A stretch of 64,000 bases of DNA, from NCBI GenBank assembly GCA_015064895.1, contig SVRI01000002.1, forward strand, positions 1-64,000, read 5' to 3'. Shown piece after piece: positions 43,891 through 52,284 of the stretch (position 1 is the first letter of the stretch; every line of letters starts with the position of its first letter). The translations under genes were made by a program, and so were the position numbers. Below the pieces are notes generated by a model that saw nothing but the letters and a program-made list of their open reading frames with translations, was not told where the DNA came from and searched no databases. This DNA comes from Oscillospiraceae bacterium (GTDB lineage Bacteria; Bacillota; Clostridia; Oscillospirales; CAG-382).

Positions 43891-44104
43891 AACAGCATTA
43901 TATGGCATGTATCCATGTGATGCGTGCAACTAACAGGTAAAAAAGAAACGACTATTCTACGGAACTTTATTGATTTAATCGAATGACTGACTGCATTCCA
44001 TGTATCGGTCATGCTCTCCGTCAGATTTTACTGAATCTTTTTATTCCAATGAAATTCAGACGCGAGGTATATTCCTTGCGTCTTTTTCATATCCGGAGGT
44101 AATC
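43891..44104 (+). other. Intergenic leader between secG and LTA synthase-like gene
   Basis: I see no gene here. It contains short inverted segments (GCATG/CATGC types) and ends in a terminator-like hairpin at 44058-44087, just before the next ribosome site. I looked for a tmRNA, common near secG, and found no tRNA-like ends or tag frame. Confidence 0.4.
44058..44087 (+). terminator. Terminator or attenuator before the LTA synthase-like gene
   Basis: AGACGCGAGG (44058-44067) and CCTTGCGTCT (44074-44083), one G-T pair, then five T's. It ends 8 bp before the GGAGG site of the next gene, so it may attenuate that gene as well as end secG. Confidence 0.75.
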
Positions 44105-46486
44105 ATGAGCAAGCCCAACACTCACGCCGGCACAGTATCAGAAGCGTCCAAAAAAAAGACAACAGCTCTTTCAAGAGCTTTTTCAAAATTTGACGATATG
44201 ATGTGCAACTCAAAAAAAGCTCTCTTATTCATTGCAATATATTCATTTGTATTCAACTACATAATGGAGCTAACTCTCAGACACAATCCATGGAAAGCTT
44301 TCACGCTGATGTTCACTTCACCAATTGTTTTCCTGCTAGGATATCTTATAGTATTCTCAACGCTGTCTTTGATGTTCTTTTTCAGAAAAAGGACCTTTGC
44401 CTTCTGTTTTCTTGCCTTCATATGGTTTTTAATTGCTGCGGTAAACTTCTTTTTGATGGTGGTTTTCCAGCGTTCAACCCCGTTTGTTTTTTCGGATCTT
44501 CGAATTCTCAGTTCATCAAAGGACATTGTCAACAACGGGTACATAGGTTGGGTTGAACTTATTTTTATAATTCTTGCAGCACTTATTTTCATTGCCCTTA
44601 TATGTCTTGTTTACTTCAAGTCCAAAAAATGCAAAGGGCTTGCAGGCTCTGCATCCTTCTTTTCCGTGCAGTTAACAGCCATTACGGTTATCATAACAAT
44701 AATTTACACAAATACGGCAGTAAGTGCAGACAAGTTTGACAATCTCCCCAACAAATTCCGTGACCACGGATTTGCATTCTGTTTCTTATATTCGGTTATT
44801 GACAACGGCATTGACAAGCCCAAGGATTACTCTGCCGACAGCTTTGACAAAACAAGAAAAGATGTCAACAAGGATTTCAAGGACAGTCAGGGTGCAGATG
44901 CTCTTATACACACAGGAAACCATGAGCTTCTTGAAAACATATATACAGAAGTCAAGAGCAAGTATGAAACAATGCCAAACTATGCTTATATTCAAGCAAA
45001 CAAAGAAGACTGCGATGCCAGAATCTTAGAGCTTGAAAACAAGTTCTCCCGGCACGTTGAAGCTTCATCGTTTGATTCCAATGCACAAAACTCAGACAAT
45101 CCCGGTTCCGGTTTTGCAGGAAATCTTGAAATGCCAAACATCATTTTCCTTCAGCTTGAATCCTTCTACGATGTAAACAACATCAAGGGCTATGAATACA
45201 ACACAAATCCCCACCCCGTTTACTCAATGCTTAAAGAAGAACTCCCCGGCGGAAAGCTTACAGTCCCATCAATCGGTGCAGGAACTGCAAACACCGAGTT
45301 TGAGGTTATGACGGGGATGGACGTTTCGTTCTTCGGTATTGCAGAATATCCCTATCTTTCGGTTCTTCAGGATCAGACATGCGAATCGATTTGCTACAAT
45401 GCAAAGGAATACGGCTACAAAACCCATGCTCTTCACAATCATAAGGGCAACTTCTACGACAGATACAAGGTATTCCCAAATCTCGGTTACGATACATTCA
45501 CTTCCCTTGAAGCAATGACAGACCTTTCCATCAACCAGCGTAACTGGTGCAGAGACTATGTGCTTCTTGATCAGATAAATGCGTGTCTCGATGCAACCGA
45601 CGGTCAGGACCTCATTTACACAATCAGTGTACAGCCACACGGTAAGTATCCAACCGAAAGCGAATACGAAAATGAAATACTAAAGGGTGAAACACCGAGA
45701 ATCGTTGTTTCGGGTAACGAACACAATCCCGAAAATCCCGGCTTTTCCTACTATGTAAATCAGATAAGCGAGGTTGACACCTTTATCGGTGACCTCATTC
45801 TTGAGCTTTCATTCCGAAACGAGCCTACTGTTGTTGTCATGTACGGCGATCATCTTCCCGCCTTTTCAGTGGAAAAATACTGGCAGCTCAAAGAAGGCAA
45901 CTGTTATCAGACGGACTACATTATCTGGAACAACTGCGGTATTGATTTCTCTGATGCCAAGGATCTTACCACATTCCAGCTTTCATCCTATGTATACAGC
46001 AAGCTTGGCATCAACTGCGGTGAAATCAACAAGCTCAACCGAATCTATCTTGAAAACGACGACGTCGATGACTACCGCGACATAAGACACACTTATCAGT
46101 ATGCTATCTTCTACGACAAGTCATTAAAGTCACCGTCCTCAAAGGTAACACTTACGACTTATGAGCCTGCTGACACCATCTACGGTATCACAAGTGCAAG
46201 CATTTCGGACATATTCACAATTGACGATACAACATACATTGTTGGCGAAAGATTCAACTCTTTTACACGAATATTCATAGATGGCAAACAAGCAAATACA
46301 GAGTTTGTTTCAGATAAAGTTGTTACAACCACAGCAGATATTCTTGACGGGCAGGTAATACGTACCGCACAGCCGTCAGGAGGATTTATGCTCGGACAAA
46401 GCCAAAATGCCAAGGTTTATTCAGGCAACATGATAATACCGTCAAACATGCGTGAAGAAAAACTGGCTGAACATAACATATATTGA
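44105..46486 (+). CDS. LTA synthase family sulfatase
   Basis: A 793-residue membrane protein of the LTA synthase/alkaline phosphatase superfamily. Five membrane helices occupy about 38-235, followed by an extracellular catalytic domain (about 340-660). Visible motifs are IIFLQLESFYD, the probable nucleophile Thr394 in IGAGTANTEFEV, and the metal motif MYGDHLP near 580. The C-terminal 110 residues are a separate beta domain (YIVGERFNSFTRIFIDGK), IPT/TIG-like, which classical LtaS lacks. These enzymes transfer glycerol phosphate from phosphatidylglycerol to build or prime lipoteichoic acid or to decorate glycans. I start at the ATG after GGAGG; an upstream frame start would run through the terminator hairpin. 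Confidence 0.88.
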   Translation: MSKPNTHAGTVSEASKKKTTALSRAFSKFDDMMCNSKKALLFIAIYSFVFNYIMELTLRHNPWKAFTLMFTSPIVFLLGYLIVFSTLSLMFFFRKRTFAFCFLAFIWFLIAAVNFFLMVVFQRSTPFVFSDLRILSSSKDIVNNGYIGWVELIFIILAALIFIALICLVYFKSKKCKGLAGSASFFSVQLTAITVIITIIYTNTAVSADKFDNLPNKFRDHGFAFCFLYSVIDNGIDKPKDYSADSFDKTRKDVNKDFKDSQGADALIHTGNHELLENIYTEVKSKYETMPNYAYIQANKEDCDARILELENKFSRHVEASSFDSNAQNSDNPGSGFAGNLEMPNIIFLQLESFYDVNNIKGYEYNTNPHPVYSMLKEELPGGKLTVPSIGAGTANTEFEVMTGMDVSFFGIAEYPYLSVLQDQTCESICYNAKEYGYKTHALHNHKGNFYDRYKVFPNLGYDTFTSLEAMTDLSINQRNWCRDYVLLDQINACLDATDGQDLIYTISVQPHGKYPTESEYENEILKGETPRIVVSGNEHNPENPGFSYYVNQISEVDTFIGDLILELSFRNEPTVVVMYGDHLPAFSVEKYWQLKEGNCYQTDYIIWNNCGIDFSDAKDLTTFQLSSYVYSKLGINCGEINKLNRIYLENDDVDDYRDIRHTYQYAIFYDKSLKSPSSKVTLTTYEPADTIYGITSASISDIFTIDDTTYIVGERFNSFTRIFIDGKQANTEFVSDKVVTTTADILDGQVIRTAQPSGGFMLGQSQNAKVYSGNMIIPSNMREEKLAEHNIY

Positions 46487-46494
46487 CATAGAGA

Positions 46495-46524
46495 AATCCC
46501 GTCATTTTCATGACGGGATTCTTT
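46495..46524 (+). terminator. Terminator after the LTA synthase-like gene
   Basis: AATCCCGTCAT (46495-46505), loop TTTC, ATGACGGGATT (46510-46520), then T's. Confidence 0.9.
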
Positions 46525-46532
46525 TACACAAG

Positions 46533-46557
46533 AAAAGCCGTCTGAGAGACGGCTTTT
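46533..46557 (-). terminator. Terminator of ftsZ and the dcw cluster
   Basis: AAAAGCCGTCT (46533-46543), loop GAG, AGACGGCTTTT (46547-46557): a perfect 11-bp stem 9 bp past the ftsZ stop. Confidence 0.9.
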
Positions 46558-46566
46558 AAACATTAT

Positions 46567-47712
46567 TTAGAAATTGAAGCGGCTTCCTGTTGTGGAGCGG
46601 GGTCTTGAGAAAATCTTGGAGATATCATCATCAATACCGCTTTCGGAAATAACTTCTTCGGAAGAAGCTTCTTCTTCAGCTGCTGCTTCTTCAGCTGCTT
46701 CTTCCTGAACGGGAGCAACTACGGGTCTTGCTACTCTTGCTTCAAAAGACTTCTTTTCGGGTTCAAAACCTGTAGCAACTACAGTAACCTTCATTTCGTC
46801 TTCGAGATTTGTATCAAATGCAGCACCCCAAATAATATTTGCTTCGGGATTTGCTTCCTTGCTGATGAGGTTTGCAGCGTATTCAACTTCTTCAAGTCCG
46901 ATATCGGGGCTGGAAGTGATGTTGATGATAATGCCGCGTGCACCTGTGATGGATGTTTCAAGAAGAGGACTGGAAATTGCAGCCTTAGCAGCAAGCTCAG
47001 CCTTATCCTTACCCTGACCCATACCAACGCCCATATGAGCGAGGCCTGCTTCTCTCATTACTGTTCCAACGTCATTGAAGTCGAGGTTGATGAAAGAAGA
47101 TACATTAATAAGTTCTGTAATGCTCTGTACACCCTGACGGAGAACGTCATCGGCAATCTGAAAAGCATTAGCGAGTGTAATTCTTGTTTCAGAAACGAAC
47201 TTGAGTCTTTCGTTGGGGATCATGATGATGGAGTCAACGCACTTTCTGAGGTTTTCGATACCTGCTTCAGCCTGTGCCATCTTTCTGGGTCCTTCAAAAG
47301 CAAAAGGCTTTGTAACAACACCGATTGTAAGAATACCCATTTCCTTTGCAACCTTTGCAATTGCAGGAGCTGCACCTGTACCGGTACCGCCGCCCATACC
47401 TGCGGTGATGAATACCATATCTGTATCAACAAGTGCTGCCTTGATATCGTCAATATTTTCTTCCGCTGCTCTGAGGCCTACTTCGGGATTTGCACCTGCA
47501 CCTCTGCCCTTTGTTACCTTTTCGCCAATAAGTATCTTTGTAGGAGCAGCACATCTGAGAAGAGCCTGCTTATCTGTGTTAACTGCGATAAATTCTACGC
47601 CCTTAACATCATTTTCTACCATTCGGTTTACAGCATTGTTTCCGCCGCCACCTACACCAATTACCTTGATGACTGCGCCGAAATCAAAACCTGTATCGTA
47701 ATCGTATGTCAT
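46567..47712 (-). CDS. ftsZ: Cell division protein FtsZ
   Basis: FtsZ is the tubulin-like GTPase that forms the division ring. The 381-residue protein has IKVIGVGGGGNNAVNRM at the N-terminus, the tubulin signature GGGTGTGAAPAIA, the synergy-loop region with DLDFNDVGTV-type residues (NLDFNDVGTVM), and an Ala/Glu-rich linker at 325-360. The C-terminal tail (DDDISKIFSRPRS) is a divergent form of the usual D-I-P-x-F-L-R peptide that binds FtsA or ZapA-type partners. No ftsA is adjacent. The ATG follows GGAGG. A 143-bp A/T-rich gap before it probably carries an extra promoter (minus strand TTGCAA-17-TATTAT near 47760). Confidence 0.97.
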   Translation of the reverse strand: MTYDYDTGFDFGAVIKVIGVGGGGNNAVNRMVENDVKGVEFIAVNTDKQALLRCAAPTKILIGEKVTKGRGAGANPEVGLRAAEENIDDIKAALVDTDMVFITAGMGGGTGTGAAPAIAKVAKEMGILTIGVVTKPFAFEGPRKMAQAEAGIENLRKCVDSIIMIPNERLKFVSETRITLANAFQIADDVLRQGVQSITELINVSSFINLDFNDVGTVMREAGLAHMGVGMGQGKDKAELAAKAAISSPLLETSITGARGIIINITSSPDIGLEEVEYAANLISKEANPEANIIWGAAFDTNLEDEMKVTVVATGFEPEKKSFEARVARPVVAPVQEEAAEEAAAEEEASSEEVISESGIDDDISKIFSRPRSTTGSRFNF

Positions 47713-47855
47713 TTGATTATCCTCCTATTTTACATTCTAATATAAATTATCATCTACTATAATAATCTTTTTTTTATTATTTTGCAATATCAAAATGTGT
47801 CGTTTTGTACGAATTAACATTTTATTTACTTTTTCAAATCCAAATAAATACAATA

Positions 47856-48695
47856 TCAGAATTTTTTAAGAGTTCCTGTTTTGCCGAAATCCTTAACCAC
47901 ATCAATAGTTCCGCTTGCCGTGGTTCCTGCCTTGTCCTTTATGATTTCGTTCATCATTTTAATTTTGTTGCCGAAATCCTTAAAGTCGCCGAGTTTTACA
48001 TAAAACTTTGTTCCATACTGAAGTGATATATCAAATTTATCACAAAGGTCAATCATTCGGATGTTTCCAAGTGCCTTTTCGGTCTCCAGAACACCTGTAA
48101 GTTCCAGCAATATCTTTTCAGTTTCTTCATCAATCTTGAGTTTTTCGCCTGTTACACAGCCTTTCACCGATGAAAGACGAAGCAAAATCAGGTTCTCTAT
48201 TCTATTTTCTGACACACTGTTGCCGGATTCAAGAACAGTCAGATCATCAGAAAGAATATATATTGTGCCGTTTATGGAAAGATAAAATCTTTCTTTGGCA
48301 AGCTTCACCTCTGCCACATATGTGTTAGGAAGCTTTCTTGAGATTTCTATATCTTTAATATATGTAAGATTATATTTTGCCTCGTTTACTATATCTTTTT
48401 CACTCTTGGAAAAGAGCTTCATGCCCTTTTTAAGTCCCATACCGTTGCAGAGTTCTTCCTGACTGTACGGAGTTGTGATTTGCTTTCCGGTATCAGCATC
48501 TACTACAACAAGTTTTTTGAAAACAAACAGTTTGTCAAAACACAGATACACACCAAGAACAATTATTACCACAACCGCCAACGCCGCAATAATTTTGTTT
48601 CTTAAGCTTGTTGACTTCTTTTTCTTTACAATCTTATCAAACATTTTTTCTTCGGTCTTGACTTCTTTTCCTTCGTGCATACGTTTTTCCTGCAT
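47856..48695 (-). CDS. divIB: Cell division protein DivIB/FtsQ
   Basis: A 279-residue bitopic membrane protein of the divisome. It has a cytoplasmic Lys-rich N-terminus (residues 1-33), one membrane helix (IIAALAVVVIIVLGVYLCF), a POTRA domain (FVFKKLVVVDADTG to YIKDIEISRKLPNTYVAEV) and a beta domain. It scaffolds FtsL/DivIC and the septal synthase outside the membrane. Position after murG and before ftsZ fits a dcw cluster. The start follows AGGTGA. Confidence 0.88.
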   Translation of the reverse strand: MQEKRMHEGKEVKTEEKMFDKIVKKKKSTSLRNKIIAALAVVVIIVLGVYLCFDKLFVFKKLVVVDADTGKQITTPYSQEELCNGMGLKKGMKLFSKSEKDIVNEAKYNLTYIKDIEISRKLPNTYVAEVKLAKERFYLSINGTIYILSDDLTVLESGNSVSENRIENLILLRLSSVKGCVTGEKLKIDEETEKILLELTGVLETEKALGNIRMIDLCDKFDISLQYGTKFYVKLGDFKDFGNKIKMMNEIIKDKAGTTASGTIDVVKDFGKTGTLKKF

Positions 48696-48711
48696 GTTTT
48701 CACCTGCCGTT

Positions 48712-49839
48712 TCATTTTACAAGTTCTTTTACAACGCCGTAGATTCTGTCAAGTGTATCAGTCACTGCAAATGTGCGTACATTATTTTCCATGTTCTTTC
48801 TTTTTTCATCGTCTTCAATGATTGATTTTACGGCTTTTATAAGCGACTTACCGTCAAGGTTCTTTTCCTCGATAAGTATCGCCGCATCCTTATCACTGAG
48901 CACCTTTGCATTCTTGAACTGATGATTATTTGTAACATAGGGTGACGGCACAATTACTGCCGCCTTACCGAGAATTGAGAGTTCGGAAAGCGTCATGGCA
49001 CCTGCACGGCAGATAGCCACATCCGCTGCAGGGAGCAGTTCATACATATTATAAATGTATCTGCATACTGTGACATTTCCTTTTTTCAGCACGTCTTTTT
49101 CCGTTTCAACGAATCCAAGCTTTCTGTAAAGCTCACTTTGTTCTTCCCAGCCCGCATTTCCCGTTGCATGGTAATGATAAATATTATTGGGAAGTGTATA
49201 GTTTTTTATCAGTTCATATGCATTTTCATTAAGTGCCATAGCTCCGAGGCTTCCGCCTGCAGATACCACCATTTTTGCATCATCCGGTACAGAAATCGCC
49301 TTTCTTGCATTTTCTTTATTGGCACAAAGCATCTTTTCCGAAACGGGTGTACCGACAAGCATCATCTTGTTTTTATCACATTCAAGATACTTTTTACTTT
49401 CCTCAAAGCCGAACATGATCTTATCCACATATTTGGACAGCATTTTTGTCGTAACACCGGGATAGGCATTTGATTCATGTACAAAAGTAGGTATTCCCAT
49501 CTTTGCGGCAGCCTTAAGAACAGGCCAGCAGACATATCCCCCCGTACCGTATACGATATCGGGTTTAAACTGTTTAATAATCTTCTTTGCCGCAGAAACG
49601 GAAGTGAATGCCTTAATGAGTGCATCAAAGTTTTCCAATGTCAGCTTTCTTTTAAAGCCTTTCACTTTTATGAAATGTATTCTATATCCCGCCTTGGGCA
49701 CAAGGGTGCTTTCAAGCCCCTTCTGTGTGCCGACGTATTCAATTACGGCATCGGGATTTTCTTTTTTTATTTTATCGGCTATTGCAAGGGCAGGATTTAT
49801 ATGTCCGCCGGTACCGCCGCCGCTGACAAGCACTCTCAT
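48712..49839 (-). CDS. murG: UDP-GlcNAc:lipid I N-acetylglucosaminyltransferase MurG
   Basis: MurG converts lipid I to lipid II at the inner membrane face. The 375-residue GT28 protein starts RVLVSGGGTGGHINPALAIA, the first glycine-rich loop. Further landmarks are YGTGGYVCWP, HESNAYPG, VSAGGSLGA, ICRAGAMTLSELS for donor binding and YVTNNHQFKNA. Length and motifs are standard. The ribosome site is weak, 27 bp after ftsW, so it is probably translated by coupling. Confidence 0.96.
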   Translation of the reverse strand: MRVLVSGGGTGGHINPALAIADKIKKENPDAVIEYVGTQKGLESTLVPKAGYRIHFIKVKGFKRKLTLENFDALIKAFTSVSAAKKIIKQFKPDIVYGTGGYVCWPVLKAAAKMGIPTFVHESNAYPGVTTKMLSKYVDKIMFGFEESKKYLECDKNKMMLVGTPVSEKMLCANKENARKAISVPDDAKMVVSAGGSLGAMALNENAYELIKNYTLPNNIYHYHATGNAGWEEQSELYRKLGFVETEKDVLKKGNVTVCRYIYNMYELLPAADVAICRAGAMTLSELSILGKAAVIVPSPYVTNNHQFKNAKVLSDKDAAILIEEKNLDGKSLIKAVKSIIEDDEKRKNMENNVRTFAVTDTLDRIYGVVKELVK

Positions 49840-49866
49840 TCAATTATTCACTGCCTTCCGTGTCAA

Positions 49867-51237
49867 TTATGTTTTTTCTGTTTGAGACATTCGCGATACC
49901 GACAGCACAACTCCCATTTCTGCAAGCAATATTATAAGCGACGTTCCGCCATAACTGAAGAAAGGAAGTGAAATACCGGTACTTGGTAATGTGTTTGTAA
50001 CAACGGCTATGTTGAGTATTACCTGAAGTCCTACATGCATTATAATACCGATTACAAGCATTGAGGAGAATTTGTCGGGTGCACGCAAACCTATTACCAT
50101 TCCGCGGTAAATAAAGAATATAAACACAGCAATCAGGAACAGTGCACCGATAAAGCCCATTTCCTCACACCATATTGAGAAAATATAGTCATTCTGGGGT
50201 TCGGGAAGATACAGGTGCTTCTGTCGGCTATTACCGAAGCCTACACCGAAAATGCCGCCTGAGCCTATGGCATAAAGCGACTGAGCAGGCTGCCATCCGC
50301 CCTCAAGCAAATGGTCAAAGGGATTCTTCCATACGGCAAGTCGACCCGATGAATGAGACATACTGAGTGCAAGAACAAGAACACCGCCAACACCTGCACC
50401 AATACCGCAAAGAAGATAACCTATTTTTGTACCTCCTATTACCATCATGCAGAAAATGATACCCGCTATAATGATAAGTCCCGAAAGATGGGGCTGAAGA
50501 TACATAAGAACGCCTATAATTACAAGCACTATTACATAGGGAAAAACACCGTAATAAAGACCGGGAAGTGTTTCTTTAATATTCATTGGAATAATAAATG
50601 CCGCTGCAACTCCGATAAACAGCATAAGAAAGATTGCACCAAGCACCTTATTCTGTACGACGAAAAAGCAAAGCACACCAAGTCCAAGTAGTGCTATAGC
50701 TCCGACAATTCTCTGCCAATTCTCACGTATTTTATCGGGTTGTGAAAGTTTTTGAGAATACCTGTCGGCATAATCGGCAAATAACAGTACGACGGCAAAT
50801 TTCATAATTTCCGAGGGCTGAAGTGAAATCGGACCTATCTGAATCCATCTCACGGCACCCTTGGCATCGCTGCCGACTATAAGAACCAGCACGAGAAGTA
50901 TAATTCCCACACCAAATATTATACGGGTGAATTTTCTTATAAAGTGATAATCAATAAAAATGGTTATCAGCGACATTACCACGAGTCCGACAAGTGCAAA
51001 CAGCACCTGCATCTTTGCAAATCTATAGCTGTCGCCGAAGTTTTCTTTAGCATATGGATAGCTTGACGAAAACACCATCAGAGTTCCCATACACAAAAGA
51101 AGTATTACACAGATAAGAAAGGGACGGTCAACGCCGCCCACCTTCTGAACTATCATCTTTCTTTTTGGAAGGGCGTTTTTCTGAACACGTTTGACTTTCT
51201 CGTTGCCTTGATTTCTATTTAATTCACCGTTATTCAA
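49867..51237 (-). CDS. ftsW: SEDS peptidoglycan polymerase FtsW (or SpoVE)
   Basis: A 456-residue polytopic SEDS-family glycosyltransferase that polymerises lipid II with the class B PBP encoded two genes upstream. After a charged 40-residue cytoplasmic tail, about ten helices follow. The signature VQPSEIMKF-type motif is SLQPSEIMKFAVVL, and GIFGVGFGNSRQKHLYLPEPQNDYIF (in parts) and STGISLPFFSYGG close to the C-terminus carry conserved residues. The start is TTG with GGGAGG. In sporulating Firmicutes the dcw SEDS gene may be FtsW or the sporulation paralogue SpoVE; sequence alone does not settle it. Confidence 0.93.
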   Translation of the reverse strand: MNNGELNRNQGNEKVKRVQKNALPKRKMIVQKVGGVDRPFLICVILLLCMGTLMVFSSSYPYAKENFGDSYRFAKMQVLFALVGLVVMSLITIFIDYHFIRKFTRIIFGVGIILLVLVLIVGSDAKGAVRWIQIGPISLQPSEIMKFAVVLLFADYADRYSQKLSQPDKIRENWQRIVGAIALLGLGVLCFFVVQNKVLGAIFLMLFIGVAAAFIIPMNIKETLPGLYYGVFPYVIVLVIIGVLMYLQPHLSGLIIIAGIIFCMMVIGGTKIGYLLCGIGAGVGGVLVLALSMSHSSGRLAVWKNPFDHLLEGGWQPAQSLYAIGSGGIFGVGFGNSRQKHLYLPEPQNDYIFSIWCEEMGFIGALFLIAVFIFFIYRGMVIGLRAPDKFSSMLVIGIIMHVGLQVILNIAVVTNTLPSTGISLPFFSYGGTSLIILLAEMGVVLSVSRMSQTEKT

Positions 51238-51259
51238 AGTCTACGCCTCCCTTTCAAGT

Positions 51260-52240
51260 TTACATCATTCCGATGTAGCCGAAGCAGCCTGCTATGGCAA
51301 GTGCCGCAGTAATCGCTGAAAATACAAATACAATTTTCACTTCATTCCATCCGCACATTTCAAAGTGATGATGAATGGGTGTCATTTTAAACACACGCTT
51401 TTTTGTAAGCTTATAGCTGAATACCTGTATCATAACCGAAACAGACTCTATGTAGTATATTATTCCCACAAAGAGTAAAATTATGGGAAGATCAAGCATC
51501 ATAGCTATACTGCACACGCATGCACCCATATAAAGCGAACCCGTATCCCCCATAAACACCTTTGCAGGATGGAAATTATATACGAGAAATCCCAGTGCAC
51601 CGCCGAGCATTACCGCCGACATTATTCCTGCTTCGATATTTACGCTCTTTATTGCAAGAACACCCATGAATATTACCGCAACCGATGTAACCGAAGCACA
51701 AAGTCCGTCTATTCCATCAGTTAGGTTTGTACTGTTTACACTAAACACTATACCTACAAGAAGTATTGCGTAATAAATGATGGATACCGATTCAAGGTTG
51801 AAGCTCTTTTCAACAAAGGGCAATGTAACTGTCGTTGAAATTTCACCGCTGAAATGAAGTGCTGCGATATATGCCGCAGTTACTGCAAACTGAAGTACAA
51901 GCTTCTGTATTGCTGTAAGTCCCTGATTTTCTTTTTTGAAGAACTTCACATAGTCATCAATAAAACCTATAAGGCCGTTGAAAAGGATAAACACATAATG
52001 TATAACAAGAATCATGTTTCTTTGCCAGATCGCTGCCGCAATTACGGGAACTAACGATGCAGCTATGAAAAACAATCCGCCCATTGTAGGTGTTCCTTCT
52101 TTACCCTTATGCCATCTGGGACCGATATCGAGTATCTTCTGACCCATTTTTACGCTTTTAAGCACGGGTATGAAAATTCTAGCAAGCACTACGGTCACCA
52201 CAAATGTTATGGCAAAGGCAGCCAACATACCTAATTTCAT
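51260..52240 (-). CDS. mraY: Phospho-MurNAc-pentapeptide transferase MraY
   Basis: MraY moves phospho-MurNAc-pentapeptide onto undecaprenyl phosphate to make lipid I. The 326-residue polytopic protein has GTPTMGGL, the catalytic Asp pair in GFIDDYVKFFKKENQGLT, NLTDGIDGLC, FMGDTGSLYMGA, and the HHHFE cytoplasmic loop. It normally is followed by murD, which is missing here; ftsW follows directly. The ATG follows GAGGAAC. Confidence 0.97.
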   Translation of the reverse strand: MKLGMLAAFAITFVVTVVLARIFIPVLKSVKMGQKILDIGPRWHKGKEGTPTMGGLFFIAASLVPVIAAAIWQRNMILVIHYVFILFNGLIGFIDDYVKFFKKENQGLTAIQKLVLQFAVTAAYIAALHFSGEISTTVTLPFVEKSFNLESVSIIYYAILLVGIVFSVNSTNLTDGIDGLCASVTSVAVIFMGVLAIKSVNIEAGIMSAVMLGGALGFLVYNFHPAKVFMGDTGSLYMGACVCSIAMMLDLPIILLFVGIIYYIESVSVMIQVFSYKLTKKRVFKMTPIHHHFEMCGWNEVKIVFVFSAITAALAIAGCFGYIGMM

Positions 52241-52284
52241 TTTTTGTTCCTCTCAAAACGTCTTTAGTTATTCCTGATTTTATA

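Noticed and set aside
43891-44104. A tmRNA after secG
   Set aside because: No alanine-tRNA-like ends, no encoded CCA and no tag frame ending in a small hydrophobic peptide.
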